51,220 nt of DNA from Eubacteriales bacterium (GCA_030524785.1 JAUNFZ010000013.1:1-51220), one strand, 5' to 3'; shown: positions 41,908 to 51,213, counted from the stretch's first letter. The notes: generated by a model not told the origin, from the sequence alone. Numbers and translations: made by a program.

Positions 41908-44178
41908 ATGAACCATATAGAAATGAGCCCGAGAATTTCAAAGCTGTATGAGCATTTTTATGACCGCTATGATCGGGACATGATCAGCGAACGGAATAGT
42001 GTATACGAGCGGATAAAAGAAAGCTATGCCGATGAGAGTGCAGCTATGCAGCATGCCCTGGCATTTTCGGCGTTTCTCGGGAATAAACGGGTCACTGTGG
42101 AGGAGTATGATCTTCTGGCAGGTCATATTCAGCATGTGGATTTTTCAGCGTCGATTCCAGTGATTATGGAGCATGACTTTGACCCGGCGGGACGTCCGGC
42201 AAATCGTTTTGATGTTAAGAGGGAGGAAGAACAGTTTTTTGCGGATCATCCCAATGAGGATACCCGCTCCATAAGGGAGCTTCTTGATTATTTCTATCAG
42301 TCAACAGAATGTGGTCTTGGAAAACGCTGGGCCAGCGGACATGTGATTGCCGGATACAATCGGGTAATCAGGGAAGGACTTCTGGCTATGGAGCGGCGGA
42401 TTGAGAAAGAGATGGCTGGCAGACAGGGAGAGAAAAAAGATTACCTGGGTGCTCTGCTCAGAGTGCTGCATGGAGCGGAAAATTATATACTTCGTTATGC
42501 TTTTGCAGCTTACCGCAGGTCCGAGGAAACAGAAGACAGTCAGATGCAGAGGACGCTCAGGGCAATCGGCGACGCCTGCTTACATATCAGCCGGTATCCG
42601 GCGGAGAGTTTTTTTGAGGCAGTGCAGATGATAGTGCTTCTTCACGAGATGCTGACGCTGGAGACGCACTCCGGTTCTATGTCTCTGGGACGTATAGACC
42701 AGCTTTTATACCCTTACTATGTGCAGGATCTGGAAAAAGGAAAGCTGACGAAGGAGGAAGCGGCAGAGTACATAGATGCACTTTGGCTGAAAATTGCGGG
42801 TTTGGTGTACGGATTTCAGAATGTAACGATAGGAGGCTGCGACGAAAAGGGCAAACCTGCTTACAATGATATTACAATCCTTTGCCTGCAGGCAAGCCGC
42901 AAAATAGGGAAAGACCAGCCGCTGTTGTCCCTGCGCTGCCGCCCGGATATGCCCGCCGCAGTGTGGGAGGAAGCGTTACTGCTGGTAAAAAAGGGAGGCG
43001 GCTTTCCGGCATTTTTTAATGATGACGTGATTATTTCTGCAAAACACAGCCTCGGTGTAAAAATGCAGGATGCGATGAATTATGGTCTTGTGGGGTGTGT
43101 GGAGCCGAGTATCGGCGGAAAGGAGTTTTCAAACACCGAGGAGCTCAGGATAAATTGGGCAAAGGTGCTGGAACTGATGCTGCATCAGGGGAAATGTACA
43201 GTCACTGGATGCCGGTTCGCTATGGCCAGGAAAGAAGAACTTGATGATGTTAAAGATTTTGAGGAATTTTTCAAATGGTATTTGGAGGAGTTGGAATTTG
43301 CGGTTCAGCGCTGTATAAAGGCTACCAACCTTCTGGACAGAAATTATGCAAAAAACTGGCCGTGCCCATTTCTTTCGGCCACGGTGGAGGGATGCATTGA
43401 AAATGCCGCAGATGTTGCGGCGGAGGGACCTGTGTACCGGTACTCTACCATTAATTGCTGTGGCATGGCCGATACGGTAGATTCGCTGACGGTAATCCGA
43501 AAGGCAGTGTTTGAGGAAAAACTTTTGAAATTATCTGAACTTTCAGCTATGCTTTCAGCAGATTTCCAGGGATATGAGATCTGGCAGAAGCGTTTCGAAA
43601 TACAGTACCCCAAATATGGGAACAATCTTTTGGAAGCGGACGTTTATATGAAAAAGCTGGTGAAAGCCTTTGAGAGAATGGTGCGGGGGCAGAAAAATGA
43701 AAAGGGCTTTTCGTATCAGCTTGGGCTATATACTGTGGAAGATCAGGGACATCTGGGTAAATTTACCGGCGCACTTCCCTCGGGACGGCGAAAGGGCGTT
43801 TCTCTGGCAAATGCGGTGTCTCCATGTCAGGGAATGGATGTGGAGGGGCCTACGGCGGTTATAAATTCTGTGACAGAGTTTTCCCATCGGTGTGCGGCAA
43901 ACGGTTTGGTGCTTGACCTGAAATTTACTCCGACATTCCTGGAAAAGGAAAAACATACGGCTATGCTAAAGGAGCTGATTGGCGTATATTTTGAAAAGGG
44001 CGGTATGGAAGTTCAATTTAATGTAGTAGACCGGCAGACTCTGCTTGACGCGAAGGAACATCCGGAACAATACCGTAATCTGGTGGTTCGCGTATCGGGC
44101 TTCAGCGCTTATTTTGTATTGTTGGATCCGGTGCTGCAAGATGAGATTATTAAAAGGACAGAGTATGGAAGATTCTAA
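41908..44178 (+). CDS. glycyl radical enzyme, dehydratase/lyase-like
   Basis: A 756-residue member of the pyruvate formate-lyase/glycerol dehydratase superfamily. The thiyl Cys397 lies in YGLVGCVEPSIGGKEFSNT, and the Cys-x-Glu form (Glu399) is that of diol dehydratases, choline lyase and related enzymes; true pyruvate formate-lyase has Cys-Cys. Gly731 in VRVSGFSAYF is the radical site. It is somewhat shorter than most members (780-850). The activase gene overlaps its end by 14 bp. With a sugar transporter and an esterase upstream, it probably eliminates water or another group from the imported substrate. The exact reaction is unknown. Confidence 0.88.
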   Translation: MNHIEMSPRISKLYEHFYDRYDRDMISERNSVYERIKESYADESAAMQHALAFSAFLGNKRVTVEEYDLLAGHIQHVDFSASIPVIMEHDFDPAGRPANRFDVKREEEQFFADHPNEDTRSIRELLDYFYQSTECGLGKRWASGHVIAGYNRVIREGLLAMERRIEKEMAGRQGEKKDYLGALLRVLHGAENYILRYAFAAYRRSEETEDSQMQRTLRAIGDACLHISRYPAESFFEAVQMIVLLHEMLTLETHSGSMSLGRIDQLLYPYYVQDLEKGKLTKEEAAEYIDALWLKIAGLVYGFQNVTIGGCDEKGKPAYNDITILCLQASRKIGKDQPLLSLRCRPDMPAAVWEEALLLVKKGGGFPAFFNDDVIISAKHSLGVKMQDAMNYGLVGCVEPSIGGKEFSNTEELRINWAKVLELMLHQGKCTVTGCRFAMARKEELDDVKDFEEFFKWYLEELEFAVQRCIKATNLLDRNYAKNWPCPFLSATVEGCIENAADVAAEGPVYRYSTINCCGMADTVDSLTVIRKAVFEEKLLKLSELSAMLSADFQGYEIWQKRFEIQYPKYGNNLLEADVYMKKLVKAFERMVRGQKNEKGFSYQLGLYTVEDQGHLGKFTGALPSGRRKGVSLANAVSPCQGMDVEGPTAVINSVTEFSHRCAANGLVLDLKFTPTFLEKEKHTAMLKELIGVYFEKGGMEVQFNVVDRQTLLDAKEHPEQYRNLVVRVSGFSAYFVLLDPVLQDEIIKRTEYGRF

Positions 44179-45001
44179 AAAGGCGCTGATCAGCAATATA
44201 CAGAAATTTTCTCTGGACGACGGACCGGGTATCCGTACTACAGTTTTCTTTAAGGGATGCACATTAAGGTGCCGGTGGTGCCATAATCCTGAAAATATCA
44301 TGACGGGCAGGCAGATATGGTATCGCCGGGCGAGATGTATCGGCTGCAAAAGCTGTATAGAGGTCTGCGGGCAAAACACACTGACATTCGACGGAGGGAA
44401 AATCCTGTGGAATCCATCAAACTGTGTAAACTGCGGCAGGTGCGCGGGCGTTTGTCCGACCGGGGCAATGGAAGTCGTGGGAGGCTTTTATGAGCCGGAT
44501 AAGGTATGGGAAAAAGTGAAAGCAGATGTTTCATATTTTGAACGCTCCGGCGGAGGCGTTACAGTTTCCGGCGGGGAACCGCTTCTGTACGCCCGGTGGA
44601 TCAGGGAGTTTGCCCGCCGGGCAAAGGAGGAATGGAGCGGATTTCATCTGGCGGTGGACACAGCCGGAAATGTTCCATGGACGCAATTTGAGATGATTCT
44701 GGAAGATACAGGGCTTTTTTTATATGATATTAAGATCATAGATGAGAAGCTGCATCAGGAAATGACAGGATGCGGCAATGAGCTGATTCTGGAAAATTTC
44801 AGGAATTTATACCGTACAGGTGCGCGCATCTGGGTGCGCGTACCCCTGATTCCGGGTGTTAATGATACGGAACAGGAGACGCAGGCGCGGGAGAAATTTT
44901 TAAAAGATTATGGGCGTGTAGAGCAGATAGAGCTTCTTCCGTACCATACTTACGGCGCGGCAAAATATGCCGCGCTGGGTTGGCGGTATAATATGACATG
45001 A
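44165..45001 (+). CDS. glycyl radical enzyme activating protein (radical SAM)
   Basis: A 278-residue activase that uses S-adenosylmethionine and an iron-sulfur cluster to create the glycyl radical in the preceding enzyme. The radical SAM motif CTLRCRWCHNPE supplies three Cys. Two ferredoxin-like clusters follow (CIGCKSCIEVC and CVNCGRCAGVCP), as in activases of dehydratase-type enzymes but not of pyruvate formate-lyase. GGVTVSGGEPLLY binds SAM. The start at 44165 overlaps the enzyme gene, ensuring coupled translation. Confidence 0.95.
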   Translation: MEDSKKALISNIQKFSLDDGPGIRTTVFFKGCTLRCRWCHNPENIMTGRQIWYRRARCIGCKSCIEVCGQNTLTFDGGKILWNPSNCVNCGRCAGVCPTGAMEVVGGFYEPDKVWEKVKADVSYFERSGGGVTVSGGEPLLYARWIREFARRAKEEWSGFHLAVDTAGNVPWTQFEMILEDTGLFLYDIKIIDEKLHQEMTGCGNELILENFRNLYRTGARIWVRVPLIPGVNDTEQETQAREKFLKDYGRVEQIELLPYHTYGAAKYAALGWRYNMT

Positions 45002-45075
45002 GCCGCAGTTTGGCGCAGCAGCCAGCCGTGTCTGCATAAAAACCCGATAGTGCCGGGTGCAGCGTCGGATTCATA

Positions 45076-45104
45076 TTGACAAACAGAAAAAGTCCGTTTA
45101 TTAT
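45076..45104 (+). promoter_or_regulatory. promoter of the DUF4143 ATPase gene
   Basis: TTGACA at 45076-45081, a 17-bp spacer and TATTAT at 45099-45104, about 75 bp before the gene. Confidence 0.65.
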
Positions 45105-45177
45105 AAAAACATAATTTAGATTTGCCGAATATTTTTACTTGAATTGCCTATACTAAAATTGGAAAGGAGAGAGAAAT

Positions 45178-46452
45178 ATGGCATATATTAAACGGGCTGC
45201 GGAAGATACGATAGCACGCCTTTCTGAAATGTTCCCTGTGCTGTTAGTGACTGGCCCCAGGCAGGTGGGAAAAACGACCCTTCTGCAAAAACTCGCAGAA
45301 GCGCAGAGAAGCAAGGGAGTGGCGCGAAAGTATGTAACTTTGGATGATCCCGATGCGAGGTATTTGGCAAAGCGTGATCCTGCGCTGTTTTTGCAGAGAT
45401 ATTCCCCTCCGGTGCTGATTGACGAGATTCAATACGCAACAGAGCTGCTGCCTTATATTAAAATAAGCGTGGATCGTTCCCGGAAAAAGGGCGACTTCTG
45501 GATCACAGGATCGCAGGTTTTCCGTCTTATGAATAATGTAAGTGAAAGTCTGGCTGGGCGAGTCGGTATTATGAATTTATTGGGATTGTCCGACGCGGAG
45601 ATTTACCAGGAACCAAGTGAACCGTTCCAAACGAACTCGGCGCATTTAATGAATCGTTTATCTGTGAGAACTCCCCGCGGCTTAAATGAAATCTACAAAA
45701 GGATTTTTAAAGGCTCTATGCCAGAGCTGTACGCGGATGGAAATGTCGATTGGGAAACATATTACCGCTCTTATGTAGATACGTATCTGCAGCGGGACAT
45801 TCGCGATCTCGCACAGGTGGCTGATGAAATGCAGTTTTACAATTTTATGACGATTGTTGCTGCTCATACTTCAAAGCCTGTAATCTATGAGGAACTGGCA
45901 AACATGGCCGGAGTTTCGTCGCCAACGGCAAAGAAATGGCTTTCCATTTTGGTGTCTTCCCATATCATTGCTTTGGTACAGCCATATCATAACAATGCGC
46001 TGAAACGTGTTGTCAAAATGCCGCTGCTTCATTTTTTGGATACCGGCTTAGCCGCTTATCTCTTAAAATGGGGCAATCCTGAAGCACTGGAAAAAGGGGC
46101 TATGTCCGGCGCCTTCTTTGAAAGCTATGTATTTGCAGAAATCTATAAGAGCTATTTGAACGCGGGAAAAGAGCCTCCTATTTTTTATTACAGAGACAGG
46201 GACAAAAAAGAAATTGATTTGCTGCTTTACCAGAATGGCGTGCTTTCTCCTATCGAGGTCAAGAAAGCGGCGTCTCCAGGAAAGACCGCAATCAAGAATT
46301 TTGATGTTTTGCAGCCTGTGACTCAGGCAGATGCCGTTGGTGGATTGGAGTCCTTAAAGGTAGAAATCGGAACGGGAAGCGTAATCTGCATGGCAAACGA
46401 CTTGCTGCCCGTAAATGAAAAGAACTGGTATGTGCCGGCTTGGTTAATTTAA
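45178..46452 (+). CDS. AAA-type ATP-binding protein with DUF4143 domain
   Basis: A 424-residue protein with an N-terminal P-loop ATPase (Walker A VTGPRQVGKTTLLQKL at about residue 25, Walker B PPVLIDEIQYATELL, arginine-rich LAGRVGIMNL) and a C-terminal DUF4143 domain with nuclease-like features (YYRDRDKKEIDLLLYQNGVLSPIEVKK, which has the D...ExK pattern of PD-(D/E)XK enzymes). The family is widespread and mobile in gut anaerobes, with no settled function. It stands alone with its own promoter. Confidence 0.9.
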   Translation: MAYIKRAAEDTIARLSEMFPVLLVTGPRQVGKTTLLQKLAEAQRSKGVARKYVTLDDPDARYLAKRDPALFLQRYSPPVLIDEIQYATELLPYIKISVDRSRKKGDFWITGSQVFRLMNNVSESLAGRVGIMNLLGLSDAEIYQEPSEPFQTNSAHLMNRLSVRTPRGLNEIYKRIFKGSMPELYADGNVDWETYYRSYVDTYLQRDIRDLAQVADEMQFYNFMTIVAAHTSKPVIYEELANMAGVSSPTAKKWLSILVSSHIIALVQPYHNNALKRVVKMPLLHFLDTGLAAYLLKWGNPEALEKGAMSGAFFESYVFAEIYKSYLNAGKEPPIFYYRDRDKKEIDLLLYQNGVLSPIEVKKAASPGKTAIKNFDVLQPVTQADAVGGLESLKVEIGTGSVICMANDLLPVNEKNWYVPAWLI

Positions 46453-46484
46453 TGATTTTTCGGAATATGGGCCGCTTCTATAAA

Positions 46485-46528
46485 GAGCATCGCTTTACAA
46501 CTGACGAATCAGTTACTTTGCGACGCTC
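46485..46528. other. long symmetric hairpin between convergent genes
   Basis: GAGCATCGC/GCGACGCTC (9 bp with one G-T pair) encloses an inner AACTGA/TCAGTT stem with a CGAA tetraloop. It lies between the ends of the ATPase gene and mgtE and may help end transcription from both sides, although T-runs are lacking. Confidence 0.5.
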
Positions 46529-46534
46529 TCGGAT

Positions 46535-47953
46535 TCAAAGATGCAGTACATTAATCAAAAGCCCCCAGGCGAGCCCGTAATAAGTAACGACGGCCACCAG
46601 ATCGTTCATGGTGGTGATCAGCGGACCGGAGGCCACTGCCGGGTCAACTTTCAGCTTTTTGAAAACCATTGGCACAGTCGTTCCGCAGATGCTGGAGAGC
46701 AGAATGGATACAACCAGAGCGATTCCGATACAGAGAGACACGGAAAAAGCCAGAGAAACACTCGTGCCCTTCAGCAGCGTAAGGTACAGACCGATCATAA
46801 AAAACGAAAAGGAGCCCAGAATTGTGCCGTTTACGAGGCCGATTCGGGCTTCTTTTCCGATCAGGCCAAGTTTTTGTCTGCCGCTGATCTGTTCGTCCAT
46901 CAGCACCCGAATCGTTACGGCAAGGGATTGGGTTCCCACATTGCCGGCCATGTCAAGGATCAGGGACTGAAAACTGACAAGGACGGTCAGATGAGCCGCC
47001 ACGCCCTCAAAGATTCCCACAACACTGGATACGATCAGCCCCAGGCCGAGAAGAATGACAAGCCAGGGCAGCCGCTTGGAAATGCTTTTTTTCAGCGGCT
47101 CCTGGAGGTCTTCCTCTGCGGAGAGGCCGGCAAGCTTTGCGTAGTCGTCGCCCAGCTCATCATCCACAAGCTGTGTGATGTCGGGCGAGATTAAAACACC
47201 CGTCAGCCTGTTCTCGGAGTCCAGCACAGGAATCGAATCTTCAGAGTAATCCTTGATGCGCTCAATGCAGCTTTCGATCTGCTCGCTGGCATATACATAG
47301 GGGTAAGAAGTCATGGTAATGCTCTCAAGTTTTGTAGTTTCCCGGGCAATGATCAGATCTTTCAGGTCGATAGCTCCAACCAGCACACTGTTTTCATCCA
47401 CCACGTAGATGGTGGAAATATTGTCGTTGTCCGCCGCCTGTTCCACCAACTCGTGCATTGCCTGGCGCACGGCTGTCCCTGCGCGCACAGAGATATAGTT
47501 GGTGGTCATCCGGCTACCGATTTCGTCGCCGTCAAAGGAACTGAACAGTATGATTTCACGGCGCGTGCTGTCGTCCATCAGCTCAATGAGAGCGTCGCGG
47601 TCGTCTTTGTTCAACTGGCGCAAATATTCCACAGCCGTTTTTATTTCGAAGCAGGAGAGGACTTCCAGCCGCCTGCGAATACTGAGTTCGCTGACGTATT
47701 CGAATAAATGCTCGGAGTACTCCAGAATATCCGCCAGTGTTCCGGTATCGGGAATACGGTAAAAACGCTGGCGTTCCTCATGGCTCAAAAGCTCCAGAGC
47801 CGATGCAATATCATTTTCGTGGTAAGCCAGAAGCTGCTCCCGCATCAGTCCGGGAGTCAGATTGCTGCGAAGAATTTTCAGAATTTCTGCCCTGTAATCC
47901 GGGCGCTGTACCGCTGCAAAGTTTTCAGTTGAGATGGTGCTGTTTCCATTCAT
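46535..47953 (-). CDS. mgtE: magnesium transporter MgtE
   Basis: A 472-residue MgtE channel for magnesium uptake. The N-terminal superhelical domain (residues about 30-135, DIASALELLSHEERQRFYRI) and two CBS domains (about 140-265) form the cytosolic magnesium sensor. Five transmembrane helices follow (about 285-470), with the pore motif GNVGTQSLAVTIRVL. The gene has an AAAGGAGGC site and a leader of roughly 360 nt on the minus strand, which suggests message-level control. Length is typical. Confidence 0.95.
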   Translation of the reverse strand: MNGNSTISTENFAAVQRPDYRAEILKILRSNLTPGLMREQLLAYHENDIASALELLSHEERQRFYRIPDTGTLADILEYSEHLFEYVSELSIRRRLEVLSCFEIKTAVEYLRQLNKDDRDALIELMDDSTRREIILFSSFDGDEIGSRMTTNYISVRAGTAVRQAMHELVEQAADNDNISTIYVVDENSVLVGAIDLKDLIIARETTKLESITMTSYPYVYASEQIESCIERIKDYSEDSIPVLDSENRLTGVLISPDITQLVDDELGDDYAKLAGLSAEEDLQEPLKKSISKRLPWLVILLGLGLIVSSVVGIFEGVAAHLTVLVSFQSLILDMAGNVGTQSLAVTIRVLMDEQISGRQKLGLIGKEARIGLVNGTILGSFSFFMIGLYLTLLKGTSVSLAFSVSLCIGIALVVSILLSSICGTTVPMVFKKLKVDPAVASGPLITTMNDLVAVVTYYGLAWGLLINVLHL

Positions 47954-48317
47954 TGTCTTAAGCCTCCTTTACATTTTAAACTGCGGACCGGTAAAATCCG
48001 CGCACATAAAGGCGGCGCAGAGGAGCCTCTTTCAATAAAAATGGGCATAAAAATACCACTGCCGCTTCAGAGGGATGGCTCTGCGCGCCCTGCATTGATG
48101 CAGTGCGGCTTTCCTGGACAATGGCGTTCCTACACGTATTTAAAAAACAGAAACGGCGCGCAGCCGCAAAAAAGCATAACAGTATACGAACCCCATGTCT
48201 GTATTTCGCCTATCACTACTACTGCCGTCCATGTTTTCACCTCACATTCAGATCGTTGTTTATGCCTGCAGACAGCAAATCAAGAAGATTTTCCGGACGT
48301 TGCCCGCCTCAGACATT
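47954..48317 (-). promoter_or_regulatory. long structured mgtE leader, candidate riboswitch
   Basis: Read on the minus strand, a roughly 100-nt region is closed by GCATAAACA (about 48265) pairing with TGTTATGC (about 48170) and followed by TTTTTT, like an aptamer joined to a terminator. I do not see the conserved blocks of the M-box (for example GUGAGGCUCC), so the class is unknown. Two further GC-rich hairpins lie closer to the start codon. Confidence 0.4.
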
Positions 48318-48323
48318 AAAATA

Positions 48324-48352
48324 ACTGTAACACAAAATTTTTTGCTTTGCAA
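48324..48352 (-). promoter_or_regulatory. promoter of mgtE
   Basis: On the minus strand, TTGCAA (48352-48347), 17 bp, TACAGT (48329-48324). It lies about 370 bp from the mgtE start. Confidence 0.5.
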
Positions 48353-48485
48353 GAAAAACAGGCAGATTTAAATTTGATTTGGGGTGCATTTTCGTCTGTT
48401 GTATGATACAATTATAATGATAGAAAAAGAACCAACATTACAAGGCAATATTTGACTCAGCAGAAAATAGTTTTTAAGGTGAATT

Positions 48486-49262
48486 ATGGATAGAATACGG
48501 ATTGCTTTTTTTGATATTGACGGAACCCTGGTTGACTTTCACGCAAAGCAGCTTTCCCACAAAACGGTGGAAGCTCTCACACGCCTGCGCTCGCAGGGAG
48601 TAATTCTTTGCCTTGCTACAGGAAGATCGCCTTTAACACTGCCGCATTTTCCTGAAATTGAATTTGACGCTTTTTTAACATTTAACGGCTCCTATTGCTT
48701 TGACAGAGATCAGGTGCTGTTCAGCAATCCTATCCCGCATAGAGACATCCGGAAACTGATAAAAAATGCAGCCGACATCAACCGACCCGTTTGCATTGCA
48801 ACCCGGAATCGTTTAGCTGCAAATGGAACGGATAAGGATTTAGTGGATTATTTCATGATCGGAGGATGTGAAATAGAGGTGGCAGACGATTTTGAAGCGC
48901 TGCTGCAGGAAGAAATCTATCAGATCATGTTGGGATGCTACAAATTGGAGTATTCTTTGATGATGAAAGACATTCACCATGCAAAAATTGCGGCGTGGTG
49001 GGATCGGGCGGTCGATATTATTCCGGCAAACGGCGGAAAAGGAATTGCGGTTCAAAAGGTGCTGGAGCAATACCACCTTGATCCGTCGGAGGCGATTGCC
49101 TTTGGGGATGGAAACAATGATATTGAAATGCTGCAAACCGTTGGCACTGGAATAGCAATGGGAAATGCTTCGCAACAGCTCAAAGCAGTGGCAGATGACG
49201 TGTGCGGCCATGTAGCCCAGGATGGAATCTATCACTATTGCCTGGAGGCTGGGCTGATATAG
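48486..49262 (+). CDS. Cof-type HAD-superfamily hydrolase
   Basis: A 258-residue phosphatase of the Cof/YidA subfamily: nucleophile Asp10 and Asp12 in IAFFDIDGTLVDFH, LCLATGRSPLTL (motif II), a C2-type cap domain, Lys in ANGGKGIAVQKVL and the acidic motif FGDGNNDIEMLQTVG. These enzymes dephosphorylate sugar phosphates or other small metabolites with low specificity. The start lies behind AAGGTGAATT. The PH-domain gene follows by 49 bp, probably in the same unit. Confidence 0.94.
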   Translation: MDRIRIAFFDIDGTLVDFHAKQLSHKTVEALTRLRSQGVILCLATGRSPLTLPHFPEIEFDAFLTFNGSYCFDRDQVLFSNPIPHRDIRKLIKNAADINRPVCIATRNRLAANGTDKDLVDYFMIGGCEIEVADDFEALLQEEIYQIMLGCYKLEYSLMMKDIHHAKIAAWWDRAVDIIPANGGKGIAVQKVLEQYHLDPSEAIAFGDGNNDIEMLQTVGTGIAMGNASQQLKAVADDVCGHVAQDGIYHYCLEAGLI

Positions 49263-49311
49263 TGCCCAGAAGATTTTGCTGCCAAATGACAGGAAACCGG
49301 GAGAAAAGCGT

Positions 49312-49719
49312 ATGAAATTTAAAGGAAAGGTAGCGGCATGGTTCTGGGGGATTTTTGTGATTGGAAACGTGCTGTTTTTGCGGGAACTGATATTTTCCAG
49401 AGATAATCTTCCGGCGCTGGTCATTGGAATAGTGACGTTTGAGCTGGTCTTTCTTCCAATACTTTTGCGAAATTATGTCTTGCTTGAATCAGACAGCGTG
49501 ACGGTTGTTTTTGGGATTGGGAAAGATACCATAAAGATAAGTGATATTATCGAGGTGTATCAGACGCATAATCCGATTGCTTCGAGTGCAGCGTCGCTGG
49601 ATCGAATTGTTATCAAGGGAAGAAGACAGGAAATTATATGTGCGGTGCAGGAAAAGCAGCGCTTTCTTGAGGAATTGGAGAAACGGCGTGCCCCGTTCGA
49701 TTACGCTACATCTCGCTGA
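49312..49719 (+). CDS. PH-domain membrane protein
   Basis: A 135-residue protein with two hydrophobic segments (about residues 8-22 and 32-50) and a small bacterial PH-like domain (LLESDSVTVVFGIGKDTIKISDIIEVYQT ends in the typical first strands). ATG 49312 follows a GGGAGAAAAG site. Its last residues (EKRRAPFDYATSR) are encoded by the first unit of a noncoding-type repeat, so the C-terminus has probably been altered by repeat insertion. The function is unknown. Confidence 0.7.
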   Translation: MKFKGKVAAWFWGIFVIGNVLFLRELIFSRDNLPALVIGIVTFELVFLPILLRNYVLLESDSVTVVFGIGKDTIKISDIIEVYQTHNPIASSAASLDRIVIKGRRQEIICAVQEKQRFLEELEKRRAPFDYATSR

Positions 49720-49815
49720 CGGGCTTCGCCGAATAAAATTTTGCGCTGAAGAAACGGCGTGCCCCGCTCGATTACGCTGCGCTGCATCTCGCTGAACGGG
49801 CTTCGCCCTATAAAA
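49681..49815. repeat. two direct copies of a 58-64 bp repeat
   Basis: Copy 1 (49681-49738) and copy 2 (49752-49815) share AAACGGCGTGCCCCG, TCGATTACGCT, CATCTCGCTGA, CGGGCTTCGCC and TAAAA. Copy 2 has a 6-bp internal addition (GCGCTG region). Copy 1 overlaps the end of the PH-domain gene. Confidence 0.85.
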
Positions 49816-49874
49816 TATGAAAAATAAATGGATGCTTACGTGCAAGCACGCTGCATCCATTTATTTTTCATATT
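49814..49874. terminator. bidirectional terminator between the PH-domain gene and dnaB
   Basis: A perfect 22-bp stem (49814-49835 with 49853-49874) has the GC-containing core ATGGATGC/GCATCCAT flanked by A-runs and T-runs, with a 17-nt loop. It serves both converging genes. Confidence 0.92.
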
Positions 49875-49884
49875 TTGCACGCCT

Positions 49885-51213
49885 CTACTTACGCATGTTT
49901 GCGAATTTGGTGTATTGCGGGAGCCAGGCCAGTTCGATGGTACCAATGGCGCCGTTTCGCTGTTTGGCCAGAATGATTTCTGCCACGTTTGGTTTTGCTG
50001 TATCTTTGTTGTAGTAGTCGTCGCGGTAGATGAACATTACCACGTCGGCGTCCTGCTCGATAGCGCCGGATTCACGCAGATCGGAGAGCATCGGACGATG
50101 GTCGGGACGCTGTTCCACGGCGCGGGAGAGCTGGGAGAGGGCTACTACAGGAACGTTCAGTTCACGGGCGATCGCTTTCAGGGAACGGGATATATCAGAA
50201 ATTTCCTGTTGCCTGGATTCAGAGCGCCGGCTTCCGGTCATCAGCTGAAGATAATCAATAATGATGATGCCCAGATTATGCTCCATTTTGTATTTCCGGC
50301 ATTTGCTGCGAAGCTCCATGATGGAGATGCCGGGGGTGTCGTCGATGATCAGATTTGACTGGCCGATTACGGTGGCACCCTCAATCAGTTTTGCCCAGTC
50401 GTCGTCTGAGAGGTTTCCGGTACGGATGGCCTGAGAATCCACCCGGGATTCCAGAGAAAACAGCCGGTTTACCAACTGCTCTTTTGACATTTCAAGACTG
50501 AAGATGGCTACGGTTACGTTTTCACGGAACGCCATATGCTGGGCGATATTCAGTACGAGGGCCGTTTTTCCCATAGAAGGACGGGCAGCCACCAGAATCA
50601 GGTCGGAGGGCTGAAATCCGGCCGTTTTGTAGTCCAGATCAATAAAGCCGGTGGGAATACCGGTTACGTTGCCCTTTGTTTTTGAGGCGAGCTCAATCTT
50701 ATCCAGAGCATTAAGGACAATTTCTTTGATCGGTACAAAATCTCCGGAGGTATTCTGCTGTACAATATCGAAAATGCGTTTTTCTGTATCTGCTAAAATT
50801 TCTTCCGTATTCTCTTTTCCAAGATAACAGGCGTTGGCAATGTCCTCATTTGCGCGGATCAGCCTGCGCAGCAGGGATTTGTCGCGGACAATCTCAGCAT
50901 ACTGACGCACGTTGGAGGAAATATAATCAGAGTTTAAAATGTCCCTGGCAAATTCCAGATCGGAGATTTCCGGCGGGACATTTTTCTGTCTCAGACGATC
51001 CTGCAGCGTGATAAGATCTACGGCTTTGCCTTCGTTGTAAAGTTCTGTGATAGTTTCAAACAGTATGCCGTACTGTTTTTGATAAAAATCATCGCTTACA
51101 ATAATTTCTGAGGCCGTTAGAATGGCTTCAGAATCCATAAGCATGGAGCCAATTACAGATTGCTCCGCCTGAGGGCTGTTTGGCATTACCCGCTTGATAA
51201 GTGCTTCTTCCAT
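49885..51213 (-). CDS. dnaB: replicative DNA helicase DnaB
   Basis: A 442-residue hexameric replication-fork helicase. The N-terminal domain (PNSPQAEQSVIGSMLMDSEA onward, about 1-110) is followed by a linker helix and a RecA-like motor with Walker A ARPSMGKTALVLN, Walker B IIIIDYLQLMTGS and the DnaB motif LSQLSRAVEQRPDHRPMLSD. Length matches the chromosomal enzyme (about 440-450) and there is no sign of an intein. Only 7 bp upstream of the start are inside the window, so promoter and neighbours cannot be seen. Confidence 0.97.
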   Translation of the reverse strand: MEEALIKRVMPNSPQAEQSVIGSMLMDSEAILTASEIIVSDDFYQKQYGILFETITELYNEGKAVDLITLQDRLRQKNVPPEISDLEFARDILNSDYISSNVRQYAEIVRDKSLLRRLIRANEDIANACYLGKENTEEILADTEKRIFDIVQQNTSGDFVPIKEIVLNALDKIELASKTKGNVTGIPTGFIDLDYKTAGFQPSDLILVAARPSMGKTALVLNIAQHMAFRENVTVAIFSLEMSKEQLVNRLFSLESRVDSQAIRTGNLSDDDWAKLIEGATVIGQSNLIIDDTPGISIMELRSKCRKYKMEHNLGIIIIDYLQLMTGSRRSESRQQEISDISRSLKAIARELNVPVVALSQLSRAVEQRPDHRPMLSDLRESGAIEQDADVVMFIYRDDYYNKDTAKPNVAEIILAKQRNGAIGTIELAWLPQYTKFANMRK

